Shown piece after piece: positions 16,643-24,366 of a stretch of DNA of 64,000 nucleotides. Source of the DNA: Haloarcula argentinensis DSM 12282 (GTDB lineage Archaea; Halobacteriota; Halobacteria; Halobacteriales; Haloarculaceae); contig AOLX01000014.1 of the NCBI GenBank assembly GCA_000336895.1, positions 382,535-446,534 on the forward strand. Direction: 5' to 3'. The notes below the pieces were generated by a model, which saw only the letters and a list, made by a program, of their open reading frames with translations, was not told where the DNA came from and ran no database searches. The translations under genes were made by a program, and so were the position numbers. Positions within the stretch are counted from its first letter, which is position 1, and every line of letters starts with the position of its first letter.

Positions 16643-17803
16643 TTACCGGTATGGTTGCCAGTTATAGATGGTCTCACCATCGTCTGTTTCGGTAACTTGA
16701 TAATTTACCGAGCGTTCCCAGCCACAGTGTCGCCAGAGTTGATCGAACGTCTTCCGCATCACGTCTGGAACATCTATATCTGGACTGTCGATGCGAACGC
16801 GATTCAAGCGTATTTCGTCGTCGTTGAACGGTCGAACTCTGCTGGGTGGTCGTGTTGATCTACTCGGCCGAGATAGTGTGTATCCTTCGGCACCGATTAT
16901 GCTGACGTAAACGTAGTAGGGCGGATATATATTCGCCTCATCGAATGCCCCGATGGCAGTGTCGATGAAATTCACGATGAGGCTGTCAACGGAGGTACGA
17001 ATTTTTGGATCTTTGCCATTAAAGGTGGCTGTGAATACGCCTTCCGTCCACCCATCTCGATGAATCACCGTATATCGCCTTCGCTCTTTACCATCGTGGA
17101 GTCGCCGATTATTTTCGGTGATTTTCATTTTCGGTCGTTTCGTAGGAAACGAATCTCTTGTCTCGAACTGGGGTGGGTGAGGAAGATCATCCACATATCG
17201 ATCATTATGATCATCAACAGCCTCCTGAGGAATTACATGAACGACAACCATGGCTGGGCCGTCAACAATCGTCCCATCAGGAGCATTTCGAAGTTTCACG
17301 CGATCCAGCAAGCGTTCGTACAGTTCATCAACTTCTGACTCAATATCCGCGAACGGTCGGTTGGGATCAACACGAAGGTGTTCTCGGATCAAGTCGTTGT
17401 TCTCACGATCACCCACCAGACTGTTCCGGATTTTCGAGAAATCCCAAACCGTCGTGAAAACGCCTTGCTCTTCGCGAATCTCGTTTTCAATACGGTCGCG
17501 TTTCGTCGTGCTGGGATCTTGCGTTGTGGCAAATACATAAAAATCAAAGTCACGATCAAAGTTCTTGATAGCTTTTTTAATATCGTCGTGTGCCTTTTGA
17601 CTCCAGCCATCACTTTGAACTGAGCAATGGAGGATCCCATTTCGATTACCGTCTGAGAGAAAGGCATCGCGGCCGCCATCGGGACCACTTGTTCCCGTCG
17701 GATCCACTGTGTATCCTTCCCGCTCCAATAAATCATGCATCAACCGCTCAAATCTTTTACCGTCTACTGCTCTAAGAGCAACCTCAATGCGACTGTTCGA
17801 CAT
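16643..17803 (-). CDS. Divergent restriction-endonuclease-like (Mrr-type) protein
   Basis: A 386-residue protein. The first about 75 residues resemble an Mrr-type PD-(D/E)XK fold: FERLMHDLLEREGYTV, then TSGPDGGRDAFL with the metal-binding Asp. The expected Q/E-x-K strand reads ILHCSVQSDGW, so the catalytic Lys is displaced or lost. A linker (about 80-160) leads to a C-terminal domain of about 220 residues that I do not recognise (GPAMVVVHVIP, then NVNPPYYVYVS-like beta segments around YPPYYVYVSIIG). Base composition is lower in GC than the host chromosome. Role in host defence or superinfection exclusion is inference from the fold and location. Confidence 0.6.
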   Translation of the reverse strand: MSNSRIEVALRAVDGKRFERLMHDLLEREGYTVDPTGTSGPDGGRDAFLSDGNRNGILHCSVQSDGWSQKAHDDIKKAIKNFDRDFDFYVFATTQDPSTTKRDRIENEIREEQGVFTTVWDFSKIRNSLVGDRENNDLIREHLRVDPNRPFADIESEVDELYERLLDRVKLRNAPDGTIVDGPAMVVVHVIPQEAVDDHNDRYVDDLPHPPQFETRDSFPTKRPKMKITENNRRLHDGKERRRYTVIHRDGWTEGVFTATFNGKDPKIRTSVDSLIVNFIDTAIGAFDEANIYPPYYVYVSIIGAEGYTLSRPSRSTRPPSRVRPFNDDEIRLNRVRIDSPDIDVPDVMRKTFDQLWRHCGWERSVNYQVTETDDGETIYNWQPYR

Positions 17804-18012
17804 GATTGTTTTTTATACACTGTTTTGTTTAGTGGTATCGCTCATTCCGACAACTCAAAACGAGAAACAAATGCACCCACTGACTTCTGAGTTGATTCCC
17901 CACTACTGACGACCTCCAGCACCGGAAAACGGTTATAAATGGAGATCCACGAATTCCCAATCTAGTTGGTAGTTATCCCACTATCATCAATTCGATACGA
18001 TACTGCGACGAA

Positions 18013-19020
18013 CTAAGCAGCACTCTCAAGCGAACGGTACTCAGCGTCACGACTCTCACCAACTTTCTCTACGAGATCCCGGTACTGGAGGTCCTTCAGA
18101 TAGCGGTGACGTGTGGAACTTGACTTCGGATTCTGGGCGCGCTCTTCGTACCGGAATCGAAGCGTCTCCGCATCAATCTGGCCGGCTTCGTCAATGATTC
18201 GATACAGGAGTCGGTGGTGCGTTCCAAGCGAGCGAATCATTTCCGCTCGGAGTTCCTCGTGAGCCTCGGTTACAGTCTCGTCTACAACGTCGATAGTCAG
18301 TTTTTCAGCGTACCCATCTCGGACATGGATTGCTCCACGACGGAGCATGGCAATCGCCTCACGCGCATCTCCAGCGGCCAAGTCAGCGATATACTCCAGC
18401 GCCTCCTGATCCACACGAGAATTCCGAAGGCCAGCCTCTACCCGACTGTTCAGGATATCCACCAGCTCGGTGTAGGAGTACTTCTCCAGCCGGATCGTGG
18501 CGGCTCTTCGAAGTCTGGATTTCGCCTGCTCGCTCAGGTTAGCCATCCACTCATCTTCGTCTACGGTGATACAGACCACGGCGACATTCGGAATCTCATA
18601 GAGTGCCAGAACGGCCCGCTCCTCAAGGGTGTTCACCTCGTCCAAAACGGCAACAACTGTTTCATCGTGCTCTCGGAGTCGGTGGAGAGCCTCGGATGTA
18701 GCAGAACCACGCCGGCGAAGGTCAGCTCCCAGCCCCACATCCCGGACGATCTTGTGGACCGCTGCGGCTGTGGTGCTGTCCGAAAGGCAATTGACGTACC
18801 CCCAGTCGATATCCAGAAATTCCCGCTCAAGTTGCTGGAGGGTGTACTTCGTGACGGTGGTCTTGCCAGCTCCGGAGGGTCCAAAGATGCACACGTCCTC
18901 GGCGCGGGTCAGTTTATCAGGTGCAAGAACAGACGAAAGATGATTGATTTGGCCGTCTCGATGGTGGAGATCTTGCGGGACCTCTCCCAGACGTATCGCT
19001 CTGGCATCGGTAATCATCAT
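18013..19020 (-). CDS. Orc1/Cdc6-family replication initiator
   Basis: A 335-residue AAA+ protein. Walker A is GPSGAGKTT (residues 47-55), Walker B is VVAVLDEVN (122-130) and sensor 2 is GDAREAI (about 235). A C-terminal winged helix ends about 40 residues before the stop. Orc1/Cdc6 proteins bind origin repeats and load MCM helicase. On a mobile element this implies autonomous theta replication when excised. The AT-rich divergent spacer at 19,021-19,394 is the natural origin candidate. The start may be the second Met (19,017). Confidence 0.9.
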   Translation of the reverse strand: MMITDARAIRLGEVPQDLHHRDGQINHLSSVLAPDKLTRAEDVCIFGPSGAGKTTVTKYTLQQLEREFLDIDWGYVNCLSDSTTAAAVHKIVRDVGLGADLRRRGSATSEALHRLREHDETVVAVLDEVNTLEERAVLALYEIPNVAVVCITVDEDEWMANLSEQAKSRLRRAATIRLEKYSYTELVDILNSRVEAGLRNSRVDQEALEYIADLAAGDAREAIAMLRRGAIHVRDGYAEKLTIDVVDETVTEAHEELRAEMIRSLGTHHRLLYRIIDEAGQIDAETLRFRYEERAQNPKSSSTRHRYLKDLQYRDLVEKVGESRDAEYRSLESAA

Positions 19021-19394
19021 GTGGTGAAGTGATCAGTAGATATGGATTAAAAGGTGAGCCACGGGCGCGGTGGAAGTGAAAGTAAAATATAGTACAGGTG
19101 AACGACAAGTCTGTCAAGGTTTGTGTACTAATATAATACTGGTGTCCATTGTACAAGAATGAAATAACAACCGATTCTATTGAAATCCCCACATCCTAAC
19201 AAAAGATGTGTGCTAAATACAGAGATTAGTGCGGAGAGAACTACCGTACACTACTTCTGTACCAGCTTTATCAGTGGTACAAAATGCGGTTTTCTCCCAC
19301 TCGTGGTAGGAAATGAAACATCGGTTTATGCGATTCACTCTACTATAGTCGGCTTGACTAGTATATATTTATATTTGTAGTTATAACAGGAGAT
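19021..19394. other. AT-rich divergent spacer, candidate origin region
   Basis: A 374-bp noncoding region between Orc1/Cdc6 and the HNH gene, much richer in A+T than the rest of the element. It holds a perfect 7-bp inverted repeat TGTACCA / TGGTACA (19,258-19,264 and 19,275-19,281), a CACATC/GATGTG dyad near 19,190-19,210 and a long AT stretch ending in tatatatttatattt before the HNH gene, which also has a Shine-Dalgarno-like aggaga. Location beside an initiator gene suggests an origin. I did not find a clear array of origin recognition boxes. Confidence 0.45.
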
Positions 19395-20153
19395 ATGTCC
19401 CGACGGCCGCCAGCTGAGGTCCGCCGCAAGCTTCGGCAAGAAGCAAATTTTGGATGTGTCGAATGTGGCTGTCCTGTAATTGAATATCATCACATCGATT
19501 TCTATGCTGATGAAGAGCATCATGATCCCGACCGGATGGTTGTCCTTTGCCCAAACCATCATGCACACGCAGGGCCAAACTCAGAAGCATTGACACCTGA
19601 CCAACTATACGAGTCGAAAAAGAACCCTGCAAACGGAGATGTCGTTGATTCGCCATTCCATTTTGAATCCGAAATTCCGTTGCTGCAGGTATCAAGTAAC
19701 AAATGTTGGCTACGGGAAAACGAGTCCATAGATGTTCTTAATGTTAAGGATGAGACGCTTGTCGAAATGTCCTTTATTGACGGACTGTTGCAATTTGATA
19801 CTAAACTCTATAGTCAGCAAGGGGAGCTAGTAGCTGAAGTAGATCACAACGAGTGGTCTGCAAAGACGGACGGTGTTTGGGATATTCAGTACCAGCCCAA
19901 TCGAATTAAGATATGGCACGAACCACGGGATATCGGGCTTGAAATCGAATACGATTCTGAAACTGATTTAATACAAATGAGAGGTAATTTTTATTACGAA
20001 GATGTATTTGTCCGAATGACTCCGGAAAAAATAAATGTGAAGTCAGATGAAGGTGTTCAACAATTGATGGTTAAAAATTCGACGGTTATTGATAGGGAAT
20101 CCTTTCTTGAAGTATCTAAAGAAAATGATAATTATCGGGTTGCATTGGGGTGA
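19395..20153 (+). CDS. HNH endonuclease-domain protein
   Basis: A 252-residue protein. Residues 1-75 carry a zinc-supported HNH nuclease core: CVECGCPVIEYHHIDFY (CxxC plus the HH pair) and MVVLCPNHHAHAG (Asn-His-His). The rest is beta-rich and acidic (repeated D/E-x-V/I strands) without a recognised family. It may be a sensor or membrane-surface domain. GC is clearly lower than neighbouring genes. A standalone HNH protein with an unknown C-terminal domain on an integrated element could be a defence effector or homing-type nuclease; neither is shown. Confidence 0.75.
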   Translation: MSRRPPAEVRRKLRQEANFGCVECGCPVIEYHHIDFYADEEHHDPDRMVVLCPNHHAHAGPNSEALTPDQLYESKKNPANGDVVDSPFHFESEIPLLQVSSNKCWLRENESIDVLNVKDETLVEMSFIDGLLQFDTKLYSQQGELVAEVDHNEWSAKTDGVWDIQYQPNRIKIWHEPRDIGLEIEYDSETDLIQMRGNFYYEDVFVRMTPEKINVKSDEGVQQLMVKNSTVIDRESFLEVSKENDNYRVALG

Positions 20154-20159
20154 GCTTGT

Positions 20160-20408
20160 TTAGACGATCACTTCATCTAAGATAGTGTCACCGTGATCGC
20201 AGCCAATTAGTTGCGTACCACATACAGGACACTGCTCTCTATCACACCCCGGTTTATGATTGTCTCCTTGCTTGACATCACAATCCGGGCACCGCTTTCC
20301 GCTGGGTGGTACATACCAAGGCGGTTTGTCTTCTTCGTCCCCGAATGCGATGCGGTCCATAAGCTTTCCCCGTAGCGCTGAAATAAACACTTTATCCTGT
20401 ATTGACAT
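20160..20408 (-). CDS. Small zinc-ribbon protein
   Basis: An 82-residue protein. The C-terminal half has KRCPDCDVKQGDNHKPGCD, followed by EQCPVCGTQLIGCDH. This CPxC-x9-HxxGCDxExCPxCGxQLxxC pattern is a widespread small zinc-ribbon module found in viral, plasmid and secretion-linked proteins. It may bind nucleic acid or act as a structural adapter. It converges on the HNH gene with six bases between, and likely shares a transcript with the gene at 20,415-20,588. Confidence 0.65.
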   Translation of the reverse strand: MSIQDKVFISALRGKLMDRIAFGDEEDKPPWYVPPSGKRCPDCDVKQGDNHKPGCDREQCPVCGTQLIGCDHGDTILDEVIV

Positions 20409-20414
20409 CGAGTT

Positions 20415-20588
20415 TTAAGTCGGTGGGTACGCTTTCGTGTTCCGGTAGCCACAGACAAATACAAATGAGTGATTCGCCGTCATCATGGATAACGTCGACA
20501 CCGAATACGCGTTGTATTCAGCAGAATATTCGGTAACTACTTGACCTCTGTCAGTAACGGCATGACCGATATGAAGAGAATCGCACAT
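20415..20588 (-). CDS. Possible small protein (57 aa)
   Basis: A 57-residue frame starting MCDSLHIGHAVTDRGQV and ending six bases before the zinc-ribbon gene start, which is operon-like spacing. The composition is not strongly acidic, and no motif is recognised beyond a single CGYRNT. It lies divergent from the serine recombinase, with a dyad between. Support is positional, so confidence is low. Confidence 0.4.
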   Translation of the reverse strand: MCDSLHIGHAVTDRGQVVTEYSAEYNAYSVSTLSMMTANHSFVFVCGYRNTKAYPPT

Positions 20589-20591
20589 TGA

Positions 20592-20648
20592 CCTGCACGC
20601 GGACTGGCGTTCCCGTGCAGGCTGCACGTAACTTGCACTATTTATACA
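20592..20648. promoter_or_regulatory. Dyad plus TATA box upstream of the serine recombinase
   Basis: CCTGCACG (20,592-20,599) and CGTGCAGG (20,614-20,621) form a perfect 8-bp inverted repeat with 14 bp between; TGCAC recurs twice more just downstream. The TATA box tttata (20,641-20,646) lies 25-30 nt before the ATG at 20,671, indicating a leaderless transcript. The dyad could be the crossover or binding site of the recombinase itself or an operator. Confidence 0.55.
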
Positions 20649-20670
20649 CTGACCGGGGGTGAACGAAAGC

Positions 20671-21330
20671 ATGGCTTCAGTTGCTTGCTACTGTCGGGTT
20701 TCCACAGAGGACCAATCACTGGAGCGCCAGCTCACCAGCACACAGGAATATGCGGAGGATCGGCTGGGTTCAGAGCTGGGCGATCTCCAAATATTCCGAG
20801 ATAAGAGTACTGGGACCAACACTGATCGGAGCGGATACCAGGAGCTGATGGACTCCGCCAGCAGCGGAGAGTTTGACGCGGTGGTGGTTCACAGCGTCTC
20901 CCGGATCTGTCGCTCAATCACTGACTTGGAACGGACCGCGGCCCGCCTCGAGGAGAAAGGTGTGGAACTCCATATCGTTCAGGAGGGACTGACGATCAAG
21001 CCCGAGAACGACGATCCATTTCAGCGCGCTCTGTTCCAGCTTTTGGGTGTGTTCGCGGAATTGGAGGCGAACATGGCCCAGCAGCGGACGAAAGAAGGGA
21101 TTGCGGCCCGGCAGAAAGACGAGGACTATCACCACGGACCATCTCCGCTGGGGTTCACCAAAGAGGATGGTCATCTTCACGAGGCCGATAACTATCACGA
21201 TGTGGTGGCCGTTCTAGATCTCGTTCGTCAGGGTAAACTCTCAAAACGGAAGGCGGCCCAGCGACTAAGTACTTCAAGACCGACTATTACGCGCTCCTTA
21301 GGTCGGCTGGAGATCTACGGTCTGGAGTAG
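20671..21330 (+). CDS. Serine recombinase (resolvase/invertase family)
   Basis: A 219-residue small serine recombinase. The catalytic N-terminal domain begins ASVACYCRVSTEDQ with the nucleophilic Ser, then GEFDAVVVHSVSRICRS with the conserved Arg/Ser pair, and a long E-helix (ALFQLLGVFAELEANMAQQRTKEG). A C-terminal HTH (LSKRKAAQRLSTSRPTITRSL) binds the site. The ATG at 20,671 is preferred over an upstream GTG (20,659) because of the TATA spacing. It is separate from the tyrosine integrase and may resolve multimers or invert DNA. Confidence 0.88.
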   Translation: MASVACYCRVSTEDQSLERQLTSTQEYAEDRLGSELGDLQIFRDKSTGTNTDRSGYQELMDSASSGEFDAVVVHSVSRICRSITDLERTAARLEEKGVELHIVQEGLTIKPENDDPFQRALFQLLGVFAELEANMAQQRTKEGIAARQKDEDYHHGPSPLGFTKEDGHLHEADNYHDVVAVLDLVRQGKLSKRKAAQRLSTSRPTITRSLGRLEIYGLE

Positions 21331-21634
21331 CTACTCAAAATAATTGGCTCTATTAAAATCATAATACCGTGACAGCGTGTCATAGAATACGTCTCACGCC
21401 CCCCACCTGGCTATCATACAGCCCTAAATTCTCGCTTAATCCCATGATTACGCTATTCGCCTGTTCTGTTCAATACTGGGACGTGAACTATATGTGTTGA
21501 GAACTACTGTAGGGCAGGTTCCCGTGATACAATTGCCATTCTGAGTGCAGAGGATGAGTCGCTCAAGAAGGGAAGCCACATTCCAGAATATTGTCAGAAG
21601 TGCTGTACGCGTTGAAATGAACACCTACTTCCCA
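21331..21634. other. 304-bp noncoding spacer
   Basis: This stretch between the convergent recombinase and pentapeptide-repeat genes has moderate AT content. I see no reading frame worth calling, no strong hairpin and no repeat in it. It probably carries the terminators of both flanking genes. Confidence 0.4.
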
Positions 21635-23053
21635 TCAGAACCGCTCGCGGTTGCCGAGGATATAGCCTAACAGCACGATTGAAAGCGTTCCAAAGAACGT
21701 CTCGACCATCATAATGAATTGTGTGCACAATATGAATGGTACCTTCGTAGGAACCTTTGGTGGTGCAACCGTGAACGCGAGGACGCTGTAGGAGATATTT
21801 CCGATGAGGGTGTCCTCGACACCCATAGATACGTATACCGCCGTCGAAATTAGAAACAGAATTACCATCCAAAACCCGAGATTCACGATCCGAACGCCAT
21901 ATCCGGTGAAAATTCGAGAGGGGAGCGAACCCAAGTACCTCCGTGCGACCCAGCCCCCAGCCGCCTTCGCTTCAAGACTCCGTGCACGGCGCTCCTGAAC
22001 GTGCTTTTTGCGAGCCTTGCCGACCAAGCCGTGGTCGCCGAACAATGTCTTGAGATTGTGATATGCCCGCGCCGTGGCATCCCAATCTTCTGAGTCGAAA
22101 TCAGAATCTACAAGAGGGTATTTGATACGGATTGAAAATGTCGATTTGGCGATGAAATCGTTGTCACCATATCCCTCGTATAGTTGGGTGCAGGTTGTCT
22201 CACCGTTCACAGAGGTATCGTCTATATTTGTATTCCTGAGGTCCGCGTCTGACAGGTCGACACCCCCAAGATCTGCGCCGGACAGGTCGGCCTCTCGGAG
22301 GTTAGCGTCGGACAGGTCGGTACCTCCAAGATCTGCGCCGGACAGGTCGGCCTCCCGGAGGTTAACGTTGGACATGTCGGCCACACGGAGGTCCGCGCCG
22401 GAGAGGTCGGTCGCAAAAAAGTCCGCGCCGGACAGGTCCGTACCTACAAGTTCCGTGTCGGAGAAATCGATATTTCTAAGATCCGCGTCGGCAAGGTCGG
22501 TCTCAACAAACTTCACGCCGGAGAGGTTGGTTCTCCTAAGGTCGGCGCTGGAGAGGTCGGCATTCTCAAGATCCGCACCGGACAGGTTGGCGTAAGAGAG
22601 GTCCGCACCAGACAGGTCGGCCTTCTGGAGGTTCGCGCCGGACAGGTCAGCACTCCCAAGATCCGCGCCGGACAGATCGGCCTCTCGGAGGTCAGCGCTG
22701 GACAGGTTGGCCTTCCCGAGATCCGCGTCGGACAGGTCTGCCCCTCGGAGTCCAGTATTCTCGAAACTAATAGCATTCTCTAACTGCATTCCCCGTATGA
22801 TTGCCCCGTCAAGCAATTCCCCCACAGGTGTTGTCCGGGCGGCAACTTCATTGGACACACGGCTATCGTTTAATATCTGGACCGCTTTCAGGTCCGTCTC
22901 CGCTGGATCAACATGCCACACGCAGTACTCTGCATCCTTGACAGATCCTCGGATACAGCACGACTGTTGAAACACTTTGTTGGGCAGGGACTCCACTCGC
23001 CCGCAGTCTGCCGGCCACTCGTATCCACACAAACTGGACCGGGAATCGTTCAT
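21635..23053 (-). CDS. Pentapeptide-repeat protein with C-terminal two-helix channel-like domain
   Basis: A 472-residue protein in three parts. Residues 1-50 carry a Cys-rich segment (LCGYEWPADCG, CCIRGS, YCVWH) that may bind zinc. About residues 85-285 are pentapeptide repeats (A(D/N)LSG-type; about 35 units) forming a right-handed beta-helix. A basic linker leads to two membrane helices flanking DTLIGNISYSVLAFTVAPP, the layout of two-TM ion-channel domains. An effector that opens or perturbs the membrane, gated by the repeat domain, is an attractive inference. The repeats appear as near-perfect tandem DNA repeats of 15/30 bp. A TATA-like taaata lies near 23,064-23,072. Confidence 0.8.
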   Translation of the reverse strand: MNDSRSSLCGYEWPADCGRVESLPNKVFQQSCCIRGSVKDAEYCVWHVDPAETDLKAVQILNDSRVSNEVAARTTPVGELLDGAIIRGMQLENAISFENTGLRGADLSDADLGKANLSSADLREADLSGADLGSADLSGANLQKADLSGADLSYANLSGADLENADLSSADLRRTNLSGVKFVETDLADADLRNIDFSDTELVGTDLSGADFFATDLSGADLRVADMSNVNLREADLSGADLGGTDLSDANLREADLSGADLGGVDLSDADLRNTNIDDTSVNGETTCTQLYEGYGDNDFIAKSTFSIRIKYPLVDSDFDSEDWDATARAYHNLKTLFGDHGLVGKARKKHVQERRARSLEAKAAGGWVARRYLGSLPSRIFTGYGVRIVNLGFWMVILFLISTAVYVSMGVEDTLIGNISYSVLAFTVAPPKVPTKVPFILCTQFIMMVETFFGTLSIVLLGYILGNRERF

Positions 23054-23327
23054 GGTCCAGTCTATTTATCCGACCAATATATAACCCTCATTAAAGATGC
23101 GGTGAGGTGTGAGCGCTATTCCGACGGCGTCGTTGTCAAAATATAAACAGATGACACCACAGATTCTCCGTTGGATGATTCTATCGTATACGCACACAAC
23201 TCCTATGCACCGTACTGTGATTGACCGATACTCGCTGTAAATACAACACAGTTGGTATAAACTATCACCGAATGCTAATCTCAATGAGGCTAGAGGATTT
23301 AATAGCTTCAGTAGGTTTAGCGCGAGT

Positions 23328-23564
23328 TCAGTCGTCACCAACAAGCACAGAAGAAGGGGACCGAATCTGGAGCCGGTCCTCCCCTGCCTGTCCAGTAAAC
23401 AACACGTTATCGCCCTTTGAGATGCCCAAATCACGGGCGCTGTCCTTTGGGATCGTGACGTGATAGCTCCCATCCCGCTCTTGAACGGAGTGGGACTCCA
23501 CAACGTCGTCCGTCAGCACTGGTTCTGATTCGCTGCTGTCCTGTCCACCCTGATCCGTTGCCAT
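23328..23564 (-). CDS. AbrB/SpoVT-type DNA-binding protein
   Basis: A 78-residue protein whose C-terminal half is a swapped-hairpin AbrB domain: SYHVTIPKDSARDLGISKGDNVLF, the classic 'v-T-IPK-x-R-x-x-LGI-x-x-GD' signature. The N-terminal 30 residues are acidic and likely disordered. Such proteins act as transition regulators or as antitoxins, but no toxin gene is adjacent. A TATA-like tttatt on the minus strand (plus 23,591-23,597) lies 25-31 nt upstream of its start. It diverges from the long structural block, with a palindrome between, so it may regulate that block. Confidence 0.8.
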   Translation of the reverse strand: MATDQGGQDSSESEPVLTDDVVESHSVQERDGSYHVTIPKDSARDLGISKGDNVLFTGQAGEDRLQIRSPSSVLVGDD

Positions 23565-23606
23565 GTCTTAGGTACTTACCATATTAAGCAATAAAACTTG
23601 CATACT

Positions 23607-23640
23607 ACACACATCTGGGGAGAAATCCCCAGATGTGTGT
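23607..23640. promoter_or_regulatory. 34-bp palindrome (15-bp arms, GAAA loop) at the head of the structural block
   Basis: Arms 23,607-23,621 and 23,626-23,640 are perfect reverse complements around the tetrad GAAA. As RNA it would be a 15-bp stem with a GNRA tetraloop; as DNA it is a strong dyad. It sits between the divergent AbrB-like gene and the 17-gene rightward block, directly behind the AbrB promoter. Operator, RNA regulatory stem or packaging/replication hairpin are all possible. The half-site CCCAGAT also occurs in the inverted repeat at 16,422-16,461. Confidence 0.65.
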
Positions 23641-23729
23641 GTTTTCCGATATATTAGGCGCGGAGAGTGCGGACGGGTGTGTGTCGGCGGACCGTTTCGG
23701 TAGCTCCGGACGGACGCCGCTCCCGAACA

Positions 23730-23969
23730 ATGAGCTCGAAAACAGGGCCAGACGGCCCAAAACCCTCTTTTCGAGAGGGGAAGGCGGGAGGTATAGGCCA
23801 GAGAGACAGCAGCTCCGGGTGTGTATATGAGACACCAGACGGTCAGTGTGGAGATCCCGGAGCGACGTACGACATGGACGGGATCAGCGTGGAGCTGTGT
23901 CACGGCCATATGTTCGCTGTCCTCGAGGAGAACGGTCTGGACCGAAGCCAGATCCGGGAGGAGCCATGA
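23730..23969 (+). CDS. Small Cys/His protein, first gene of the structural block
   Basis: A 79-residue protein starting MSSKTGPDGPKPSF. It contains SGCVYETPDGQCGDPGATY and ISVELCHGHMFAVL, so Cys-x7-Cys and Cys-His-x-His could form a zinc site. No family is recognised. The stop overlaps the next start as ATGA, which is why I place the gene boundary here; the longer open frame upstream reads as noncoding basic sequence. Confidence 0.6.
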   Translation: MSSKTGPDGPKPSFREGKAGGIGQRDSSSGCVYETPDGQCGDPGATYDMDGISVELCHGHMFAVLEENGLDRSQIREEP

Positions 23970-24112
23970 ACGGGTGGGAGTGCCTCGAGTGTGACGCACA
24001 GTCGAGATCCGATCAAGAGGACGTGGAGGACCTGGTAGACCGTGCTCGAGAGGTTCACGAGCAGACGACGGGCCACCGGACCGTCTCACTGGGACAGGAG
24101 GTTCTCCAGTGA
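23966..24112 (+). CDS. Tiny zinc-finger-like protein (48 aa)
   Basis: A 48-residue protein beginning MNGWECLECDAQSRS, with a CxxC pair near the N-terminus and a His-x6-His pair (VHEQTTGH) in a helical second half, a CCHH-type zinc-finger layout. The start overlaps the previous stop (ATGA) and the stop overlaps the next gene (GTGA). It is likely a DNA-binding or structural peptide. Confidence 0.6.
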   Translation: MNGWECLECDAQSRSDQEDVEDLVDRAREVHEQTTGHRTVSLGQEVLQ

Positions 24113-24366
24113 GAGACGCTACGGCGTTCTTGGTCGGATTCACTGGATTTAGCTGGACGTTCGCGGCGGCGTTCTGGACGATCCAGGCGCTCCCGGCGCT
24201 CCGACTCATGACGCTCCTGACCTATCGCCAGCTCACTGCGGAGGGATCGGTGGAGATCTCGCTGGGGAACAGCAGACCACCAGCTCCGGAGCAGCGGCCC
24301 GCGACGGACGGCGGACAGAACAGACAGAGAGCAACGGGTGACGCCCGGAACCGTCACGACAACTAA
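24109..24366 (+). CDS. Small membrane-anchored protein
   Basis: An 85-residue protein with one hydrophobic helix (about residues 5-30, AFLVGFTGFSWTFAAAFW) and a hydrophilic Gln/Arg/Pro-rich tail. It starts with GTG inside the previous stop, and its TAA shares a base with the next ATG (TAATG). Tight coupling supports a real gene. Function unknown. Confidence 0.6.
   Translation: MRDATAFLVGFTGFSWTFAAAFWTIQALPALRLMTLLTYRQLTAEGSVEISLGNSRPPAPEQRPATDGGQNRQRATGDARNRHDN

Noticed and set aside
22240..22760. Regular direct repeats resembling a CRISPR array
   Set aside because: The 15/30-bp periodicity encodes pentapeptide repeats in an open frame, and there are no unique spacers.
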